Part shown: positions 35,668 through 44,403 of the stretch, piece by piece | How the letters are laid out: the number at the start of each line of letters is the position of its first letter | How positions within the stretch are numbered: position 1 is the stretch's first letter | Source of the DNA: WHSW01 sp963851045 | GTDB taxonomy: Bacteria; Actinomycetota; Thermoleophilia; Solirubrobacterales; 70-9 | NCBI GenBank assembly: GCA_963851045.1 | Contig: CAWKNC010000001.1 | Span: 434,001-498,000 of the forward strand | Reading direction: 5' to 3' | Length of the DNA stretch: 64,000 nt | Notes under the pieces: generated by a model | The model's input: the letters and a program-made list of their open reading frames with translations, nothing else | Databases searched by the model: none | Told to the model about the DNA's origin: nothing | Translations under genes and position numbers: made by a program

Positions 35668-36935
35668 TCGTACTCACCCCCTTCGAGCCGCCGCTTGACG
35701 CTGGAGAGAAAGCGCGCGGCGTCTGCTCCGTCGAGGACCCTGTGGTCCCACGACATGCACAGGTAGGTCATCGGCCGGATCGCAATGGAATCTCCGTCCG
35801 GACCCTCGACCACGACGGGCCGCTTGACGATCGCCTCGAGATCCAGAATCGCCACCTGCGGCTGATTGATGATCGGCGTCGCGAGCACCGCCCCAAACTG
35901 ACCGGGGTTGGTGATCGTGAACGTCCCACCGTGGACTTCGTCAGGAGCGAGCCGCTTGCTTCGAGCTCGCCCCGCCTTGTCGGCGATCGACTCCGCCAGG
36001 CCCTGAACGCTGAGCGTCTGGGCGCGGGGAATCACGGGAACGATCAGGCCGGCGTCGAGAGCTACTGCGATGCCGAGGTTCACGTCGTCGTGGTGGACGA
36101 TCTCGTCACCTTCGAGCGACGCATTCAGCACCGGGAACTCCTCGAGCGAGCTCACCGCCGCCCGCGCGACGAACGCCAGGTAGGTCGGCACCGCCTTGCC
36201 GGCGGCCTTGGCCTTGAGCTCCACTCGCCGCGCAGCCACCCGCGACATGTCGACCTCGACGATCGTCGTGCAATGCGCAGATGTCGCCCGACTGGCGAGC
36301 ATGTGCTCCGCGATCGCCTTGCGCATCGGCGTTAGCGGCACGCGATTGCCACCGGCCTTCTCCGCACCCGGGTCCGGGTCCGGCTTGTACGGCGACTCGC
36401 TGTGAAGCACGGGCGGGACCTTCTCGGTCGCGGAGGGGGTCCTCTCGGTCCCGTTCCCCACATGGGCGAGCACGTCCTTCTTGCGGATGCGCCCGCCGAT
36501 ACCGGTGCCCTCGACCGAGCTGAGGTCGATCTCGTGCTTGTCGGCGATGCGTCGTACGACCGGCGAGATGAACCCGGAGCGATCCCCGCCTTCCTGAGTG
36601 GCGGGCGCCACGCCGGTGTCGTCAGCAGCGGGTTGCTCGCCGGTGTCTTCGTCTGGGTGGGCTTCACCCGCCTTGGCGCCGTCGTCGATCTGCGCGATCG
36701 GCTCGCCAACCGGGACCGTGTCCCCGGCCTCGGCGACCAGTCGCGCCAGCCGACCACTGGCCGGCGACGGGATCTCGACGTCGACCTTGTCAGTCGTCAC
36801 GTCCGCGATCGTCTCGTCGGCCTCGACCCAATCCCCGGGCTGCTTGCGCCACTCGAGAATCGTCCCCTCGGAGACCGAGATCCCCATCTTCGGCATCAGG
36901 ACCGCAACCAGCGTGTCAGTACCTGAGGAGCTCAT
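35664..36935 (-). CDS. 2-oxoacid dehydrogenase E2, probably branched-chain type
   Basis: A 423-residue dihydrolipoamide acyltransferase. An N-terminal lipoyl domain (about 8-85) carries the modified Lys in TTDKVDVE, a linker of about 50 residues follows, then the E1/E3-binding domain (SPVVRRIADKHEIDLSSVEGTG) and the catalytic core ending with the HxxxDG motif WDHRVLDGADAARFL. It overlaps the E1beta gene by 20 bases and the Leu/Val dehydrogenase by four. Gene context favours BCKDH over PDH, since a second E1/E2 set with lpd lies at 39.7-45.8 kb. Confidence 0.9.
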   Translation of the reverse strand: MSSSGTDTLVAVLMPKMGISVSEGTILEWRKQPGDWVEADETIADVTTDKVDVEIPSPASGRLARLVAEAGDTVPVGEPIAQIDDGAKAGEAHPDEDTGEQPAADDTGVAPATQEGGDRSGFISPVVRRIADKHEIDLSSVEGTGIGGRIRKKDVLAHVGNGTERTPSATEKVPPVLHSESPYKPDPDPGAEKAGGNRVPLTPMRKAIAEHMLASRATSAHCTTIVEVDMSRVAARRVELKAKAAGKAVPTYLAFVARAAVSSLEEFPVLNASLEGDEIVHHDDVNLGIAVALDAGLIVPVIPRAQTLSVQGLAESIADKAGRARSKRLAPDEVHGGTFTITNPGQFGAVLATPIINQPQVAILDLEAIVKRPVVVEGPDGDSIAIRPMTYLCMSWDHRVLDGADAARFLSSVKRRLEGGEYE

Positions 36936-37881
36936 CGCAAGCCTCCTTCATGTCCTCGAGCTGCGGGAGCACAGCCTGTTCCAGGGGCGGGCTGAACGGA
37001 ATCGGCACGTCGGCGGCAGTCAGCCGGCGGACGGGTGCGTCGAGGTCCTCGAACGCCTCGGCGGCCACCAGCGCGGCGACCTCGGCCCCGACGCCGCACG
37101 ACTGGGTCGCCTCGTGCGCGACCAGAACCTTGCCGGTCTTGCGCGCGCTCGCAAGAATCGCCTCGGTGTCGAGCGGGCACAGGCTGCGCAGGTCGATCAC
37201 CTCGATCGACTCGTCGAGCGCTTCGGCCGCGTCGAGCGCGAGGTGGACTCCGGACCCGTAGGTGATCACGGTCATCTCCTCGCCCTCGCGGGCGACGCGG
37301 GCCTTGCCCAGCTCGACCACGTACTCGCCCTCGGGAACCTCGCCCTTGACATAGCGGTAGAGACCCTTGTGCTCGAGATAACAGACTGGATTCGGGTCGC
37401 GGATGGCCGCGGCCAACAGTCCCTTAGCGTCGTCGGCCGTTGCCGGTGCGACGACCTTCAGACCGGGCGACTGCAGAAACCACGCCTCCGGATTCTGCGA
37501 GTGAAACGGCCCGCCGGAAAAACCGCCGCCGGAGGGCAGCCGCACGACCATCGGGGCGGCGACGCCCTGGCGATAGTGGAGCTTCGCGGCGACGTTGACG
37601 AGCTGGTCGAAGCCGCAGGCGATGAAGTCGGCGAACTGCATCTCGCAGACCGGCCGCATCCCCTCGACCGCGGCGCCGACCGCCGTGCCGATGATCGCGT
37701 TCTCGGCGAGCGGCGTGTCGATGACGCGATCGGCGCCGAACTCTTCGATGAAGCCATCGGTGACCTTGAAGGCACCACCGAAGTGGCCGATGTCCTCACC
37801 GAGGCAGAGCACGGATTCGTCGCGGCGCATCTCCTCCCGCAGGCCGTCCGAGATCGCTTCGAGATAGGTGAGCTCCGCCAT
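36916..37881 (-). CDS. 2-oxoacid dehydrogenase E1 beta, probably branched-chain type
   Basis: A 321-residue transketolase-like beta subunit. Features are EDIGHFGGAFKVTDGF, DTPLAENAIIGTAVGAA, the potassium/active-site region FADFIACGFDQLVN and VIDLRSLCPLDTEAI. The ATG at 37881 shares one base with the E1alpha stop (TGATG); an upstream in-frame start would lie inside E1alpha. It forms the alpha2beta2 E1 with the next protein. Confidence 0.92.
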   Translation of the reverse strand: MAELTYLEAISDGLREEMRRDESVLCLGEDIGHFGGAFKVTDGFIEEFGADRVIDTPLAENAIIGTAVGAAVEGMRPVCEMQFADFIACGFDQLVNVAAKLHYRQGVAAPMVVRLPSGGGFSGGPFHSQNPEAWFLQSPGLKVVAPATADDAKGLLAAAIRDPNPVCYLEHKGLYRYVKGEVPEGEYVVELGKARVAREGEEMTVITYGSGVHLALDAAEALDESIEVIDLRSLCPLDTEAILASARKTGKVLVAHEATQSCGVGAEVAALVAAEAFEDLDAPVRRLTAADVPIPFSPPLEQAVLPQLEDMKEACDELLRY

Positions 37882-38990
37882 CAGGCTGCGCTCCAATGCG
37901 ACCAGGGCGCCTGACCGTCGCCCAGCGGGGTTGCCTCGTCGGCGAAGACCCCGCGGTGAGCATCAGCGGGGTCGGGCATCGGCGACTCGAGCGCCGTCTT
38001 GGCGCAGTCATCGACATAGGCCTTGACCTCGTCACGAATCTCAGAGACCTCGTCAGCCGAGAAGCCGTGCTCGTTCACGAGCCGCTCCGAGTAGCGGTCG
38101 ATCGGGTCCCGGTCGGCCCACTCCTCGCGCAGCTCGCTTGGCACGTAGCGCATGTCGTCGTGGGCGCCGTGGCCGTGCATGCGCATCGTCCGGCACTCGA
38201 TCAGCGTCGGGCCGTCGCCCCTGCGGGCGCGGTCGGCCGCGGCGCGGGATGCGTCGAAGACAGCCTCGACGTCGTTGCCGTCGACGAGCATGCCGGGAAA
38301 TCCGTATGTCGCGGCGCGCTCGACCGGGTCGACCGCGAACTCCAGCTCGTTCGGGGTGGAGTAGGCGAAGCCGTTGTTCTCCAGGACGAAGACAATCGGC
38401 AGGTTCTGGACGGCCGCCCAGTTCATCGCCTCGTGCCACTGGCCGTTGGCGGTGGAGCCGTCGCCAAAGTACGTCATCGCCACGCGCGGCTCGCCCCGCA
38501 GCTTGAAGGCCATCGCCATTCCCGCTGCGACCAGCGCCATGTCGGGGAGCATCGAGACCATCCCGACGCAGCCCAGCTCGGGGTCGCCGAAGTGCATGTT
38601 GCCGTCCTTGCCACCCGTCGGCCCGCCGGAGCGACCCATGTAGTTGGCGAGGTAGCGGTCCGGGGTCAGGCCCCGAACGAAGTGAGCGCCGAGGTCGCGG
38701 TGCAGGATGCACATGCGGTCCTTCGGGCCGAGCACGTAGGAGGAACCGACGCTGATCGCCTCCTGGCCGCAGCCGTCATAGAAGCTGCCAGGGATCTTGC
38801 CCTGTCGGTAGAGGGTGATTGCGCGCTCCTCGGCGGCGCGCATCATCGCCATGTACTTGAGGAGGTTTGCCCGGTCGGCCTTCGTCAGGTGGCCGGGGTC
38901 GGCTACGAACGCGACATCCTCGCGTTCCGCGCCATGGCTGCGGCGGTCGCGCGCGTGCCCGCGTACGACTACGCCATCGACTGGCTTCAT
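37881..38990 (-). CDS. 2-oxoacid dehydrogenase E1 alpha, probably branched-chain type
   Basis: A 369-residue thiamine-diphosphate subunit. The cofactor motif is complete: GDGSTANGQWHEAMNWAA, ending in ENN of VFVLENNGFAYS. SFYDGCGQEAISVG and RDLGAHFVRGL are further family blocks. The first ~35 residues before LTKADRANLLKYM are poorly conserved. It is the first gene of the leftward operon E1alpha-E1beta-E2-Leu/ValDH-lipB-lipA, which joins amino acid deamination, keto-acid oxidation and cofactor synthesis. Confidence 0.9.
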   Translation of the reverse strand: MKPVDGVVVRGHARDRRSHGAEREDVAFVADPGHLTKADRANLLKYMAMMRAAEERAITLYRQGKIPGSFYDGCGQEAISVGSSYVLGPKDRMCILHRDLGAHFVRGLTPDRYLANYMGRSGGPTGGKDGNMHFGDPELGCVGMVSMLPDMALVAAGMAMAFKLRGEPRVAMTYFGDGSTANGQWHEAMNWAAVQNLPIVFVLENNGFAYSTPNELEFAVDPVERAATYGFPGMLVDGNDVEAVFDASRAAADRARRGDGPTLIECRTMRMHGHGAHDDMRYVPSELREEWADRDPIDRYSERLVNEHGFSADEVSEIRDEVKAYVDDCAKTALESPMPDPADAHRGVFADEATPLGDGQAPWSHWSAA

Positions 38991-39195
38991 CTCTCCGCCC
39001 TTCGTGTCTGGCCGCCCTTCGGGATCTCCTCGGGGAATCGGGCCTGGCTTACGTCGCTTCGGGATCTCCTCCGCGACGCCTTATGGACGATGGGTGCTCG
39101 GGGTTCCGCCCAGGCTCCCTATGTCTTGTCGACCACGCGAGCTAGTGGCTCGTGCGAATCGGCACTGAAAATACTAACGCCCGGCCGGACGTCTC

Positions 39196-39603
39196 TCAAC
39201 CCCGCTCGGCGCGCTTGCGCACATTGCGGAGAATTGCGCGGGTCGCGAGCATGTGGCCGCGGCTTCCGATCACCAGCGTCCGATAGAGCTTTCCCTTGGC
39301 GCCCGGGAACTCAGCTCGCGTTTCGGCGCTGAGGCGAACCGGCCCGGCGGCGGTCTCGGCCGCGTAGAAGATCAGCGCGTAGCGCGAAAAGCGATGCTCG
39401 CCCATCAGCGCGAGTACCGCAGGGGCGATCGAGCGCGCGACGATGAATCCTGGGATCGTCGAGCCGATTCGCCCGGGTGGTCCACTGGTTGTGTCCGCAA
39501 CGCAGCCGAGAGCGCGCGCGGCGACCGGTCCGAGGCTGAGGCCACCCGTGTCGCCCGCCGTCTCGACCAGTGCTTCCCACACACGCTCCGGCGAGGCGGC
39601 CAC
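39196..39603 (-). CDS. SRPBCC-like small ligand-binding protein (start uncertain)
   Basis: A 135-residue product from the GTG at 39603. It has the START/SRPBCC opening AASPERVWEAL and a C-terminal helix (VIGSRGHMLATRAILRNVRK), with EHRFSRYALIFY in the middle. The homologous-looking frame continues upstream without a stop (LPYIDEHSTYVAAS...) and even into the end of the E2 gene, but contains no ATG, GTG or TTG there. Either the GTG is used, giving a slightly short first strand, or a rare start is used upstream. It follows the E2 gene of the second keto-acid dehydrogenase operon by 79 bases. Function unknown. Confidence 0.55.
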   Translation of the reverse strand: MAASPERVWEALVETAGDTGGLSLGPVAARALGCVADTTSGPPGRIGSTIPGFIVARSIAPAVLALMGEHRFSRYALIFYAAETAAGPVRLSAETRAEFPGAKGKLYRTLVIGSRGHMLATRAILRNVRKRAERG

Positions 39604-39682
39604 GTAGGTTGAGTGCTCGTCGATGTATGGGAGCGACTCGAGCGGGACGTCGATGAGTCGCTGAGGTATGGCGGTCTCCGGA

Positions 39683-41074
39683 CTACAAGGCGAGGCCGAG
39701 CGGCTCTTCCAACAGAGCTCGCACGCGGGCGAGGAACTCGGCGCCGTCGGCGCCGTAGAGGATGCGGTGATCGCAGGCGAGGGTGACGCCCATCAGCTGC
39801 GCGACGGAGACCTCGCCCGCGCGGATCACCGGGGTCTCGGTGATTGCGCCGACGGCGAGGATCGCTGCCTGCGGCAGGTTGATCACCGGGTGGAAGTTCG
39901 TCACGCCGAACATTCCGAGATTGGACACGGTGAACGTGCCACCCGAGAGCTCGGGCGGGGTGATCTTCCGGTCACGGACCTTCCCGGCGAGCGCTCGAGC
40001 CTCGGTCGCGATCTGTCGCAGGCCCTTGCGATCGGCGTCGAAGATCGTCGGCACGACGAGTGCCTCAGCCGCGGCCACCGCGATCCCGACGTTGACTCGC
40101 TCGTAGAGCTCCCACCTGCCATCTCGGTACGCCCCGTTCGCGCGAGGAAACTCCTTGAGCGCGATCGCGCACGCCTTGACAACCATGTCGTTGAACGACG
40201 GGATGACATCGCCGTCGCTCGCCGATGCCTTCAATGCAGCCCGGGCGTCGAAGCACCGCGTCATGTCGATCTCCGACTGCAGATAAAAGTGCGGCGCCGT
40301 GGCCTTCGACTCGGCCATCCGCCGGCTGACGGTCTGCTGCAGCTTGGAGAGCTCAACTACTTCGACTCTTCCCTTTGCCGTTTCGGGTGACGACGGCTGG
40401 ACTGTGGCGGGCGCCGACGCGGGGGTGGCCCCGCCGCCGCCCTGCGCAGCTGCCTTCTCGACATCCGCCTTGACGATTCGCCCGCTCGGTCCTGAGCCTT
40501 GGAGCGTCGAGAGGTCGACGCCCTTCTCCTCCGCAATTCGCCGCGCAACCGGACTGGCCTTGACTCGACCGTCGCCTGTTGCAGCCGGCACGGAAGCCGG
40601 CTCCGAAACCTCTTCTTGCTGGGTGGGGGAGGGAGCGGCCTCCGACGAGGTGGGGGAGGCGGGTGCGTCCGAGGGGGAGTCCGACGAGGTGGGGGAGGCG
40701 GGTGCGTCCGAGGGGGTGGTGGAGGGGGTGGCGTCCGAGGGACGGTCCGGAGCATGGACGCGAGGTTCCTGCGGAGCATGGATAGCGGAGCCCGTCCCAC
40801 GGTCGCCATTCCCTTCACCACTCGCGGATGCCTCACCCGCATCCCCCACACGAGCAATCACCTCGCCAATCGGCAGCGTGTCGCCCTCACCGGCCAGGAT
40901 CTCCACAAGCGTCCCGGCGGCGTCCGACTCGAACACCATGTTCGCCTTGTCGGTCTCGATCTCGACCAGCTCCTCGCCGAGGGCAACCTCATCTCCCACC
41001 TGCTTCATCCAGGTCAGGATCGTCCCCTCCTCCATGGAGTCCGAGAGGCGCGGCATGACGATGTCGGTCGCCAC
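39683..41074 (-). CDS. 2-oxoacid dehydrogenase E2, probably pyruvate type
   Basis: A 463-residue acyltransferase. The lipoyl domain is at 2-80, with the modified Lys in IETDKANMVF. A long Ser/Pro/Ala/Thr-rich linker (about 85-170) follows, then the E1/E3-binding domain (SPVARRIAEEKGVDLSTLQG) and the catalytic core. In the active-site motif, where HxxxDG is usual, the sequence is CDHRILYGADGAEFL, i.e. Tyr in place of Asp. GTG start, sharing one base with the E1beta stop. The linker DNA contains a 37-bp tandem repeat. Confidence 0.9.
   Translation of the reverse strand: MATDIVMPRLSDSMEEGTILTWMKQVGDEVALGEELVEIETDKANMVFESDAAGTLVEILAGEGDTLPIGEVIARVGDAGEASASGEGNGDRGTGSAIHAPQEPRVHAPDRPSDATPSTTPSDAPASPTSSDSPSDAPASPTSSEAAPSPTQQEEVSEPASVPAATGDGRVKASPVARRIAEEKGVDLSTLQGSGPSGRIVKADVEKAAAQGGGGATPASAPATVQPSSPETAKGRVEVVELSKLQQTVSRRMAESKATAPHFYLQSEIDMTRCFDARAALKASASDGDVIPSFNDMVVKACAIALKEFPRANGAYRDGRWELYERVNVGIAVAAAEALVVPTIFDADRKGLRQIATEARALAGKVRDRKITPPELSGGTFTVSNLGMFGVTNFHPVINLPQAAILAVGAITETPVIRAGEVSVAQLMGVTLACDHRILYGADGAEFLARVRALLEEPLGLAL
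40641..40716 (-). repeat. 37-bp tandem repeat (period 39) in the E2 linker
   Basis: Two exact 37-base copies begin at 40641 and 40680 and encode the repeated SDAPASPTSSD-type linker of the E2 protein. It is a typical slippage-prone, in-frame repeat in a flexible linker. Confidence 0.85.
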
Positions 41075-42063
41075 TACTTGGTCCCTTCAAGCGTCGCCCG
41101 AGCAGCGCTGACGACGTGCTCGGCGTGGGGGATCGCAGACTGCTCGAGTCGCTTCGAGTACGGCATCGGCACGTCGGCTCCTGTGACCCGCTGGACGGGG
41201 GCGTCGAGGTAGTCGAAGGCCTGTTCGGTGACGAGCGTCGCGATGTTCGCGCCAACGCCGCCATGCGGCCAGCCCTCCTCGACGACGACCAGCCGGTTGG
41301 TCTTCTTGACCGAGTCGACAATCGTGTCGAGATCGAGCGGTCGCAGCGTCCGGGGGTCGATCACCTCAGCCTCGATCCCGTGTTCGCCGGCCAGCGTCTT
41401 CGCCGCCTGCTGGGCGATGTGCGACATCCGCAGCAGACCAACGATGGTGACGTCGGTGCCCTCGCGGCGGATCGCAGCCTCACCGAAATTGACGATGTGG
41501 TCATCGCCGTCGGGCACCTCGCCGCGAGCTCCGTAGAGGGTCTCGTGCTCGATGAAGATGACCGGGTTGTCGTCGCGGATCGCCGCCTTCAGCAAGCCCT
41601 TGCCGTCGGCGGGCGTCGACGGGCAGGCGACAAGAATCCCGGGGATCTGGAGAAACATCGCCTCGAAGCTGTGCGAGTGCGTCGGCCCGAGCTGGTGTCC
41701 GCCACCGCCTGGCATTCGCACGACCATCGGCACCGTCGTCTGGCCGTTGAACATGTACGGGATCGCGGCGGCGTGGTTGATGATCTGATCGAAGGCGAGC
41801 AGCGAGAAGTTGACGGTCATCAGCTCGACCACCGGGCGCAGTCCGCCCATCGCGGCGCCGACGCCGGCGCCGACGATCGTGTTCTCCGAGATCGGCGTGT
41901 CGCGCACACGCCGCTCTCCGAACTCGTCGAGCAGCCCCTCGGTCACCTTGAAGGCGCCCTGGAACACCGCGACGTCCTCGCCCATCACGAAGACGGCTTC
42001 GTCGCGCCGCATCTCCTCCGCCATCGCGTCGCGCAGCGCCTCTCTCATCCTCACGGCGGCCAC
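41074..42063 (-). CDS. 2-oxoacid dehydrogenase E1 beta, probably pyruvate type
   Basis: A 329-residue E1 beta subunit. It has MGEDVAVFQGAFKVTEGL, DTPISENTIVGAGVGAA, NFSLLAFDQIINHAA and VIDPRTLRPLDLDTI. The GTG at 42063 is chosen because it starts just after the E1alpha stop and GGTGAG precedes it; much longer open sequence upstream in this frame is only read-through of E1alpha. The pattern TVNFSLLAFDQI is common in pyruvate or acetoin dehydrogenases. Confidence 0.9.
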   Translation of the reverse strand: MAAVRMREALRDAMAEEMRRDEAVFVMGEDVAVFQGAFKVTEGLLDEFGERRVRDTPISENTIVGAGVGAAMGGLRPVVELMTVNFSLLAFDQIINHAAAIPYMFNGQTTVPMVVRMPGGGGHQLGPTHSHSFEAMFLQIPGILVACPSTPADGKGLLKAAIRDDNPVIFIEHETLYGARGEVPDGDDHIVNFGEAAIRREGTDVTIVGLLRMSHIAQQAAKTLAGEHGIEAEVIDPRTLRPLDLDTIVDSVKKTNRLVVVEEGWPHGGVGANIATLVTEQAFDYLDAPVQRVTGADVPMPYSKRLEQSAIPHAEHVVSAARATLEGTK

Positions 42064-42067
42064 TAGC

Positions 42068-43342
42068 TCACCATGGTCCCTGCGTGTCGCCCTCTTCGTC
42101 CTCTTGGATGAACTCCTCGCGATCCTCGAGCGCGTCCGCGCCTTCGCGGTCACCCTCGGTCTGCCCGGGCTCGCGACCAGCGCTGGACGCGGCCTGTCCC
42201 CCGTAGGCGGCACCGGCCTCGGCGAGCCGGCGGGCTTCGCCTTCGAGCTCGGTGCCCTCGCGCTCGCCGGCGAACGCGGTCGGCGCGCGCTCGTCGATCG
42301 CGTACCAGCCGGGAACCTGATCGCCAACGACGTAGAGATGGTCGTAGAGGGTGTTGAGCTCGGGCTCGGGTGAGGCGTCTGCGAACTCGACCGCCTCGAG
42401 CACGCGCGCGTCGAGGCGCTCGCGCATCTCCGCCCGCTGGTCGGCGGTGATCACGCCCTCCGACTCGAGCCGGTCAGCAAAGATCTCGACCGGGTCCTTC
42501 TTGCGCCACTCGGCGACCTCCTCCTTCGTCCGGTAGACCTCGGGATCGGCCGCCGAGTGCCCGCGGAAGCGGTAGGTGAACGCCTCAACCATGGTCGGCC
42601 GCCGTTCCTCGCGGGCGATCCGGATGTGCTCGGCGACCGTCTCGCGCATCGCAAGCACGTCCATCCCGTCCGCTCGAATACCGGGGATGCCCAGGCCCTC
42701 CGCCTTCTTCGAGAAATCGGTAACGGCCGAATGTCGCTCGACCGAGGTGCCCATCCCGTACAGGTTGTTCTCGAGGATGAAGACGACCGGCAGTCGCCAG
42801 AGCGCGGCCAGATTCATGGTCTCGCCGAAGTTTCCGGTGTTCGAGGCGCCGTCGCCGAACATGCAGACGGTGACGTCGTCGGTGCCCTTGTAGTCGCTCG
42901 ACAACGCGAGGCCCGCGGCCAGAGGCAGGTTGCCACCGACGATCCCGTAGCCGCCCATGAACCTTCGCTCGCCGTCGAAGACGTGCATCGAGCCGCCGCG
43001 GCCGCCGGAGGTTCCGTCGACGCGACCGAAGAGCTCGGCCATCACGTGGTTGGGATCCGTTCCCCGGGCGATGGCGTGCCCATGGGTGCGATAGGTCCCG
43101 ATGAGGTAGTCGGCTGGCTCCATCGCCGACGTCGTTCCGACGATCGTGGCCTCCTCGCCGATCGCCAGGTGCAGGAAGCCGCCGGCCTTCGCGCGCTGGT
43201 ACTGGCGACTCGCCTCCTCCTCGAAGCGACGGATGAGCGCCATCGTCTCCAGCAGCTCGATCGAAGTGTCGGCGTCGGGCAGCGAGCGGGCGGAGGCGCT
43301 TGCGCCTCCCGCCTGTGCTGACTTGACCGCTTCCTCAGCCAC
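42068..43342 (-). CDS. 2-oxoacid dehydrogenase E1 alpha with acidic C-terminal extension, probably pyruvate type
   Basis: A 424-residue protein. The thiamine-diphosphate motif is GDGASNTGNFGETMNLAA with ILENN after it, and GFLHLAIGEEATIVGT and YRTHGHAIARG are the usual PDH/acetoin-type blocks. The catalytic part ends near residue 345; the last ~75 residues are Glu/Gly/Ala-rich (e.g. EREGTELEGEARRLAEAG, EEFIQEDEEGDTQGPW) and not part of the family. The extension could bind partner subunits, but this is a guess. It begins 19 bp after the DsbA-like gene. Confidence 0.9.
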   Translation of the reverse strand: MAEEAVKSAQAGGASASARSLPDADTSIELLETMALIRRFEEEASRQYQRAKAGGFLHLAIGEEATIVGTTSAMEPADYLIGTYRTHGHAIARGTDPNHVMAELFGRVDGTSGGRGGSMHVFDGERRFMGGYGIVGGNLPLAAGLALSSDYKGTDDVTVCMFGDGASNTGNFGETMNLAALWRLPVVFILENNLYGMGTSVERHSAVTDFSKKAEGLGIPGIRADGMDVLAMRETVAEHIRIAREERRPTMVEAFTYRFRGHSAADPEVYRTKEEVAEWRKKDPVEIFADRLESEGVITADQRAEMRERLDARVLEAVEFADASPEPELNTLYDHLYVVGDQVPGWYAIDERAPTAFAGEREGTELEGEARRLAEAGAAYGGQAASSAGREPGQTEGDREGADALEDREEFIQEDEEGDTQGPW

Positions 43343-43361
43343 CCATGCTCAACATAGCGCC

Positions 43362-43958
43362 CTACGCATGTCCGGCCGCAGCTGCGGCGGCATCCTCGAG
43401 GCGGTCGTCTCCCCAGAAGACCTCGTCGCCGACCAAAACGGCCGGGACGCCCATCACGCCGCGATCACCTGCGACTTCGGTCGCCTCGCGCAGGCGCAGC
43501 TTGATCGCGTCACGAGAAATCGCAGTCTGCAGCGAGCGCGGGTGGAGCTCCGAAGAGGCCGCTGCGATGAAGACGTTGTCCGGCTCCGTCAGGTCGCGGC
43601 CCGCCGCGAACGCCTGACGGTAGGCGGCAAGCGAAAAGGAAACGACGCGCCCGATCTCCTTCGCGAACGTGGCCGCCCGCATCGCGGTCAGCGAGTTCGC
43701 GGGCCACGGATCCGGCCACCGGATTGGCGGCAACCCATAGGCCTGCGCCCGCCGCTCTACCTCGCGTTCGCCAGCCTCGCGCTCGGGGGTGAGTGCCCAG
43801 GATCCACGGTCGAAGCGCTTGAACAGCGCGCCCAGCAGGATCGGCTGCCAGACGGGTTGTTCGGCGCCGGCATCGTCGAACACGCCTGAGATGCGCTCGG
43901 CGGCGAGGTAGGCGTACGGGGAGGCGAGGTCGTAGAAGAAGGTTGCGCGGTCAGTCAC
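43362..43958 (-). CDS. DsbA-fold 2-hydroxychromene-2-carboxylate isomerase-like protein
   Basis: A 198-residue thioredoxin/GST-kappa-like protein. Features are TFFYDLASPYAYLAAERI (with Ser in the glutathione-site position rather than CxxC), WQPILLGALFKR and the cis-Pro region MGVPAVLVGDEVFWG. The GTG at 43958 forms a GTGA overlap with the thioesterase stop. The family comprises glutathione-dependent isomerases and related oxidoreductases; without CxxC it is unlikely to make disulfides. The role in a keto-acid dehydrogenase operon is unclear. Confidence 0.8.
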   Translation of the reverse strand: MTDRATFFYDLASPYAYLAAERISGVFDDAGAEQPVWQPILLGALFKRFDRGSWALTPEREAGEREVERRAQAYGLPPIRWPDPWPANSLTAMRAATFAKEIGRVVSFSLAAYRQAFAAGRDLTEPDNVFIAAASSELHPRSLQTAISRDAIKLRLREATEVAGDRGVMGVPAVLVGDEVFWGDDRLEDAAAAAAGHA

Positions 43959-44398
43959 GACGACTTGCGCACATGCCACTGCACCGTGGCGGCGGCGACC
44001 TCGTTGCCGTCGCCGTCAGTGAGCGTGACCTCGACGGGGAACGAGACCTTGCCCTCGCCATCGAGCGCCGCGAGCAGCTCAGCGCCGTCCGCGAGCGTCG
44101 CAGTCGCGTCAATCGGCCCCTTCGCGAGCTTCGTGTACTTGATCTCCGCGCTCGCGGCAAGTGGCCGGACCTCGGCCAACCGCTCCGCGAAGGTGGCGAC
44201 GAACGCGCCGCCCGACGCCGCCTCGGCCGCGGCGAACAGCCCGGCAGCGTGCTGGGTGCCCACGTGATTTCGAAGTCCCGCCTCGTCGGGCAGCCGAACC
44301 GTTGCCGTTCCTGGGCCAAGGTCGGTGACGTCCAGCCCGAGGTGTTGGTTGAACGGGACGGCGGCAGCCATCCCGGCTCGCAGGGCGTCGTAGTCCAT
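43955..44398 (-). CDS. hotdog-fold thioesterase (DUF4442-like)
   Basis: A 147-residue protein from ATG 44398, five bases after the lpd stop. The hotdog pattern is clear: MAAAVPFNQHLGLDVTDLGP, RNHVGTQHAAGLFAAAEAAS and AEIKYTKLAKG. The frame stays open far upstream, opposite-frame to lpd, and that extension is not coding. Such proteins hydrolyse acyl-CoA or act as housekeeping thioesterases. In this operon it might protect against acyl-CoA build-up, which is an inference. Confidence 0.75.
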   Translation of the reverse strand: MDYDALRAGMAAAVPFNQHLGLDVTDLGPGTATVRLPDEAGLRNHVGTQHAAGLFAAAEAASGGAFVATFAERLAEVRPLAASAEIKYTKLAKGPIDATATLADGAELLAALDGEGKVSFPVEVTLTDGDGNEVAAATVQWHVRKSS

Positions 44399-44403
44399 GT
44401 CGG

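Noticed and set aside
38991..39195. Repeated CTTCGGGATCTCCTC in the gap before E1alpha (near 39017 and 39058)
   Set aside because: Two 15-base copies without symmetry or spacing typical of a regulator site; too little to support a feature. No promoter was identified in the gap.
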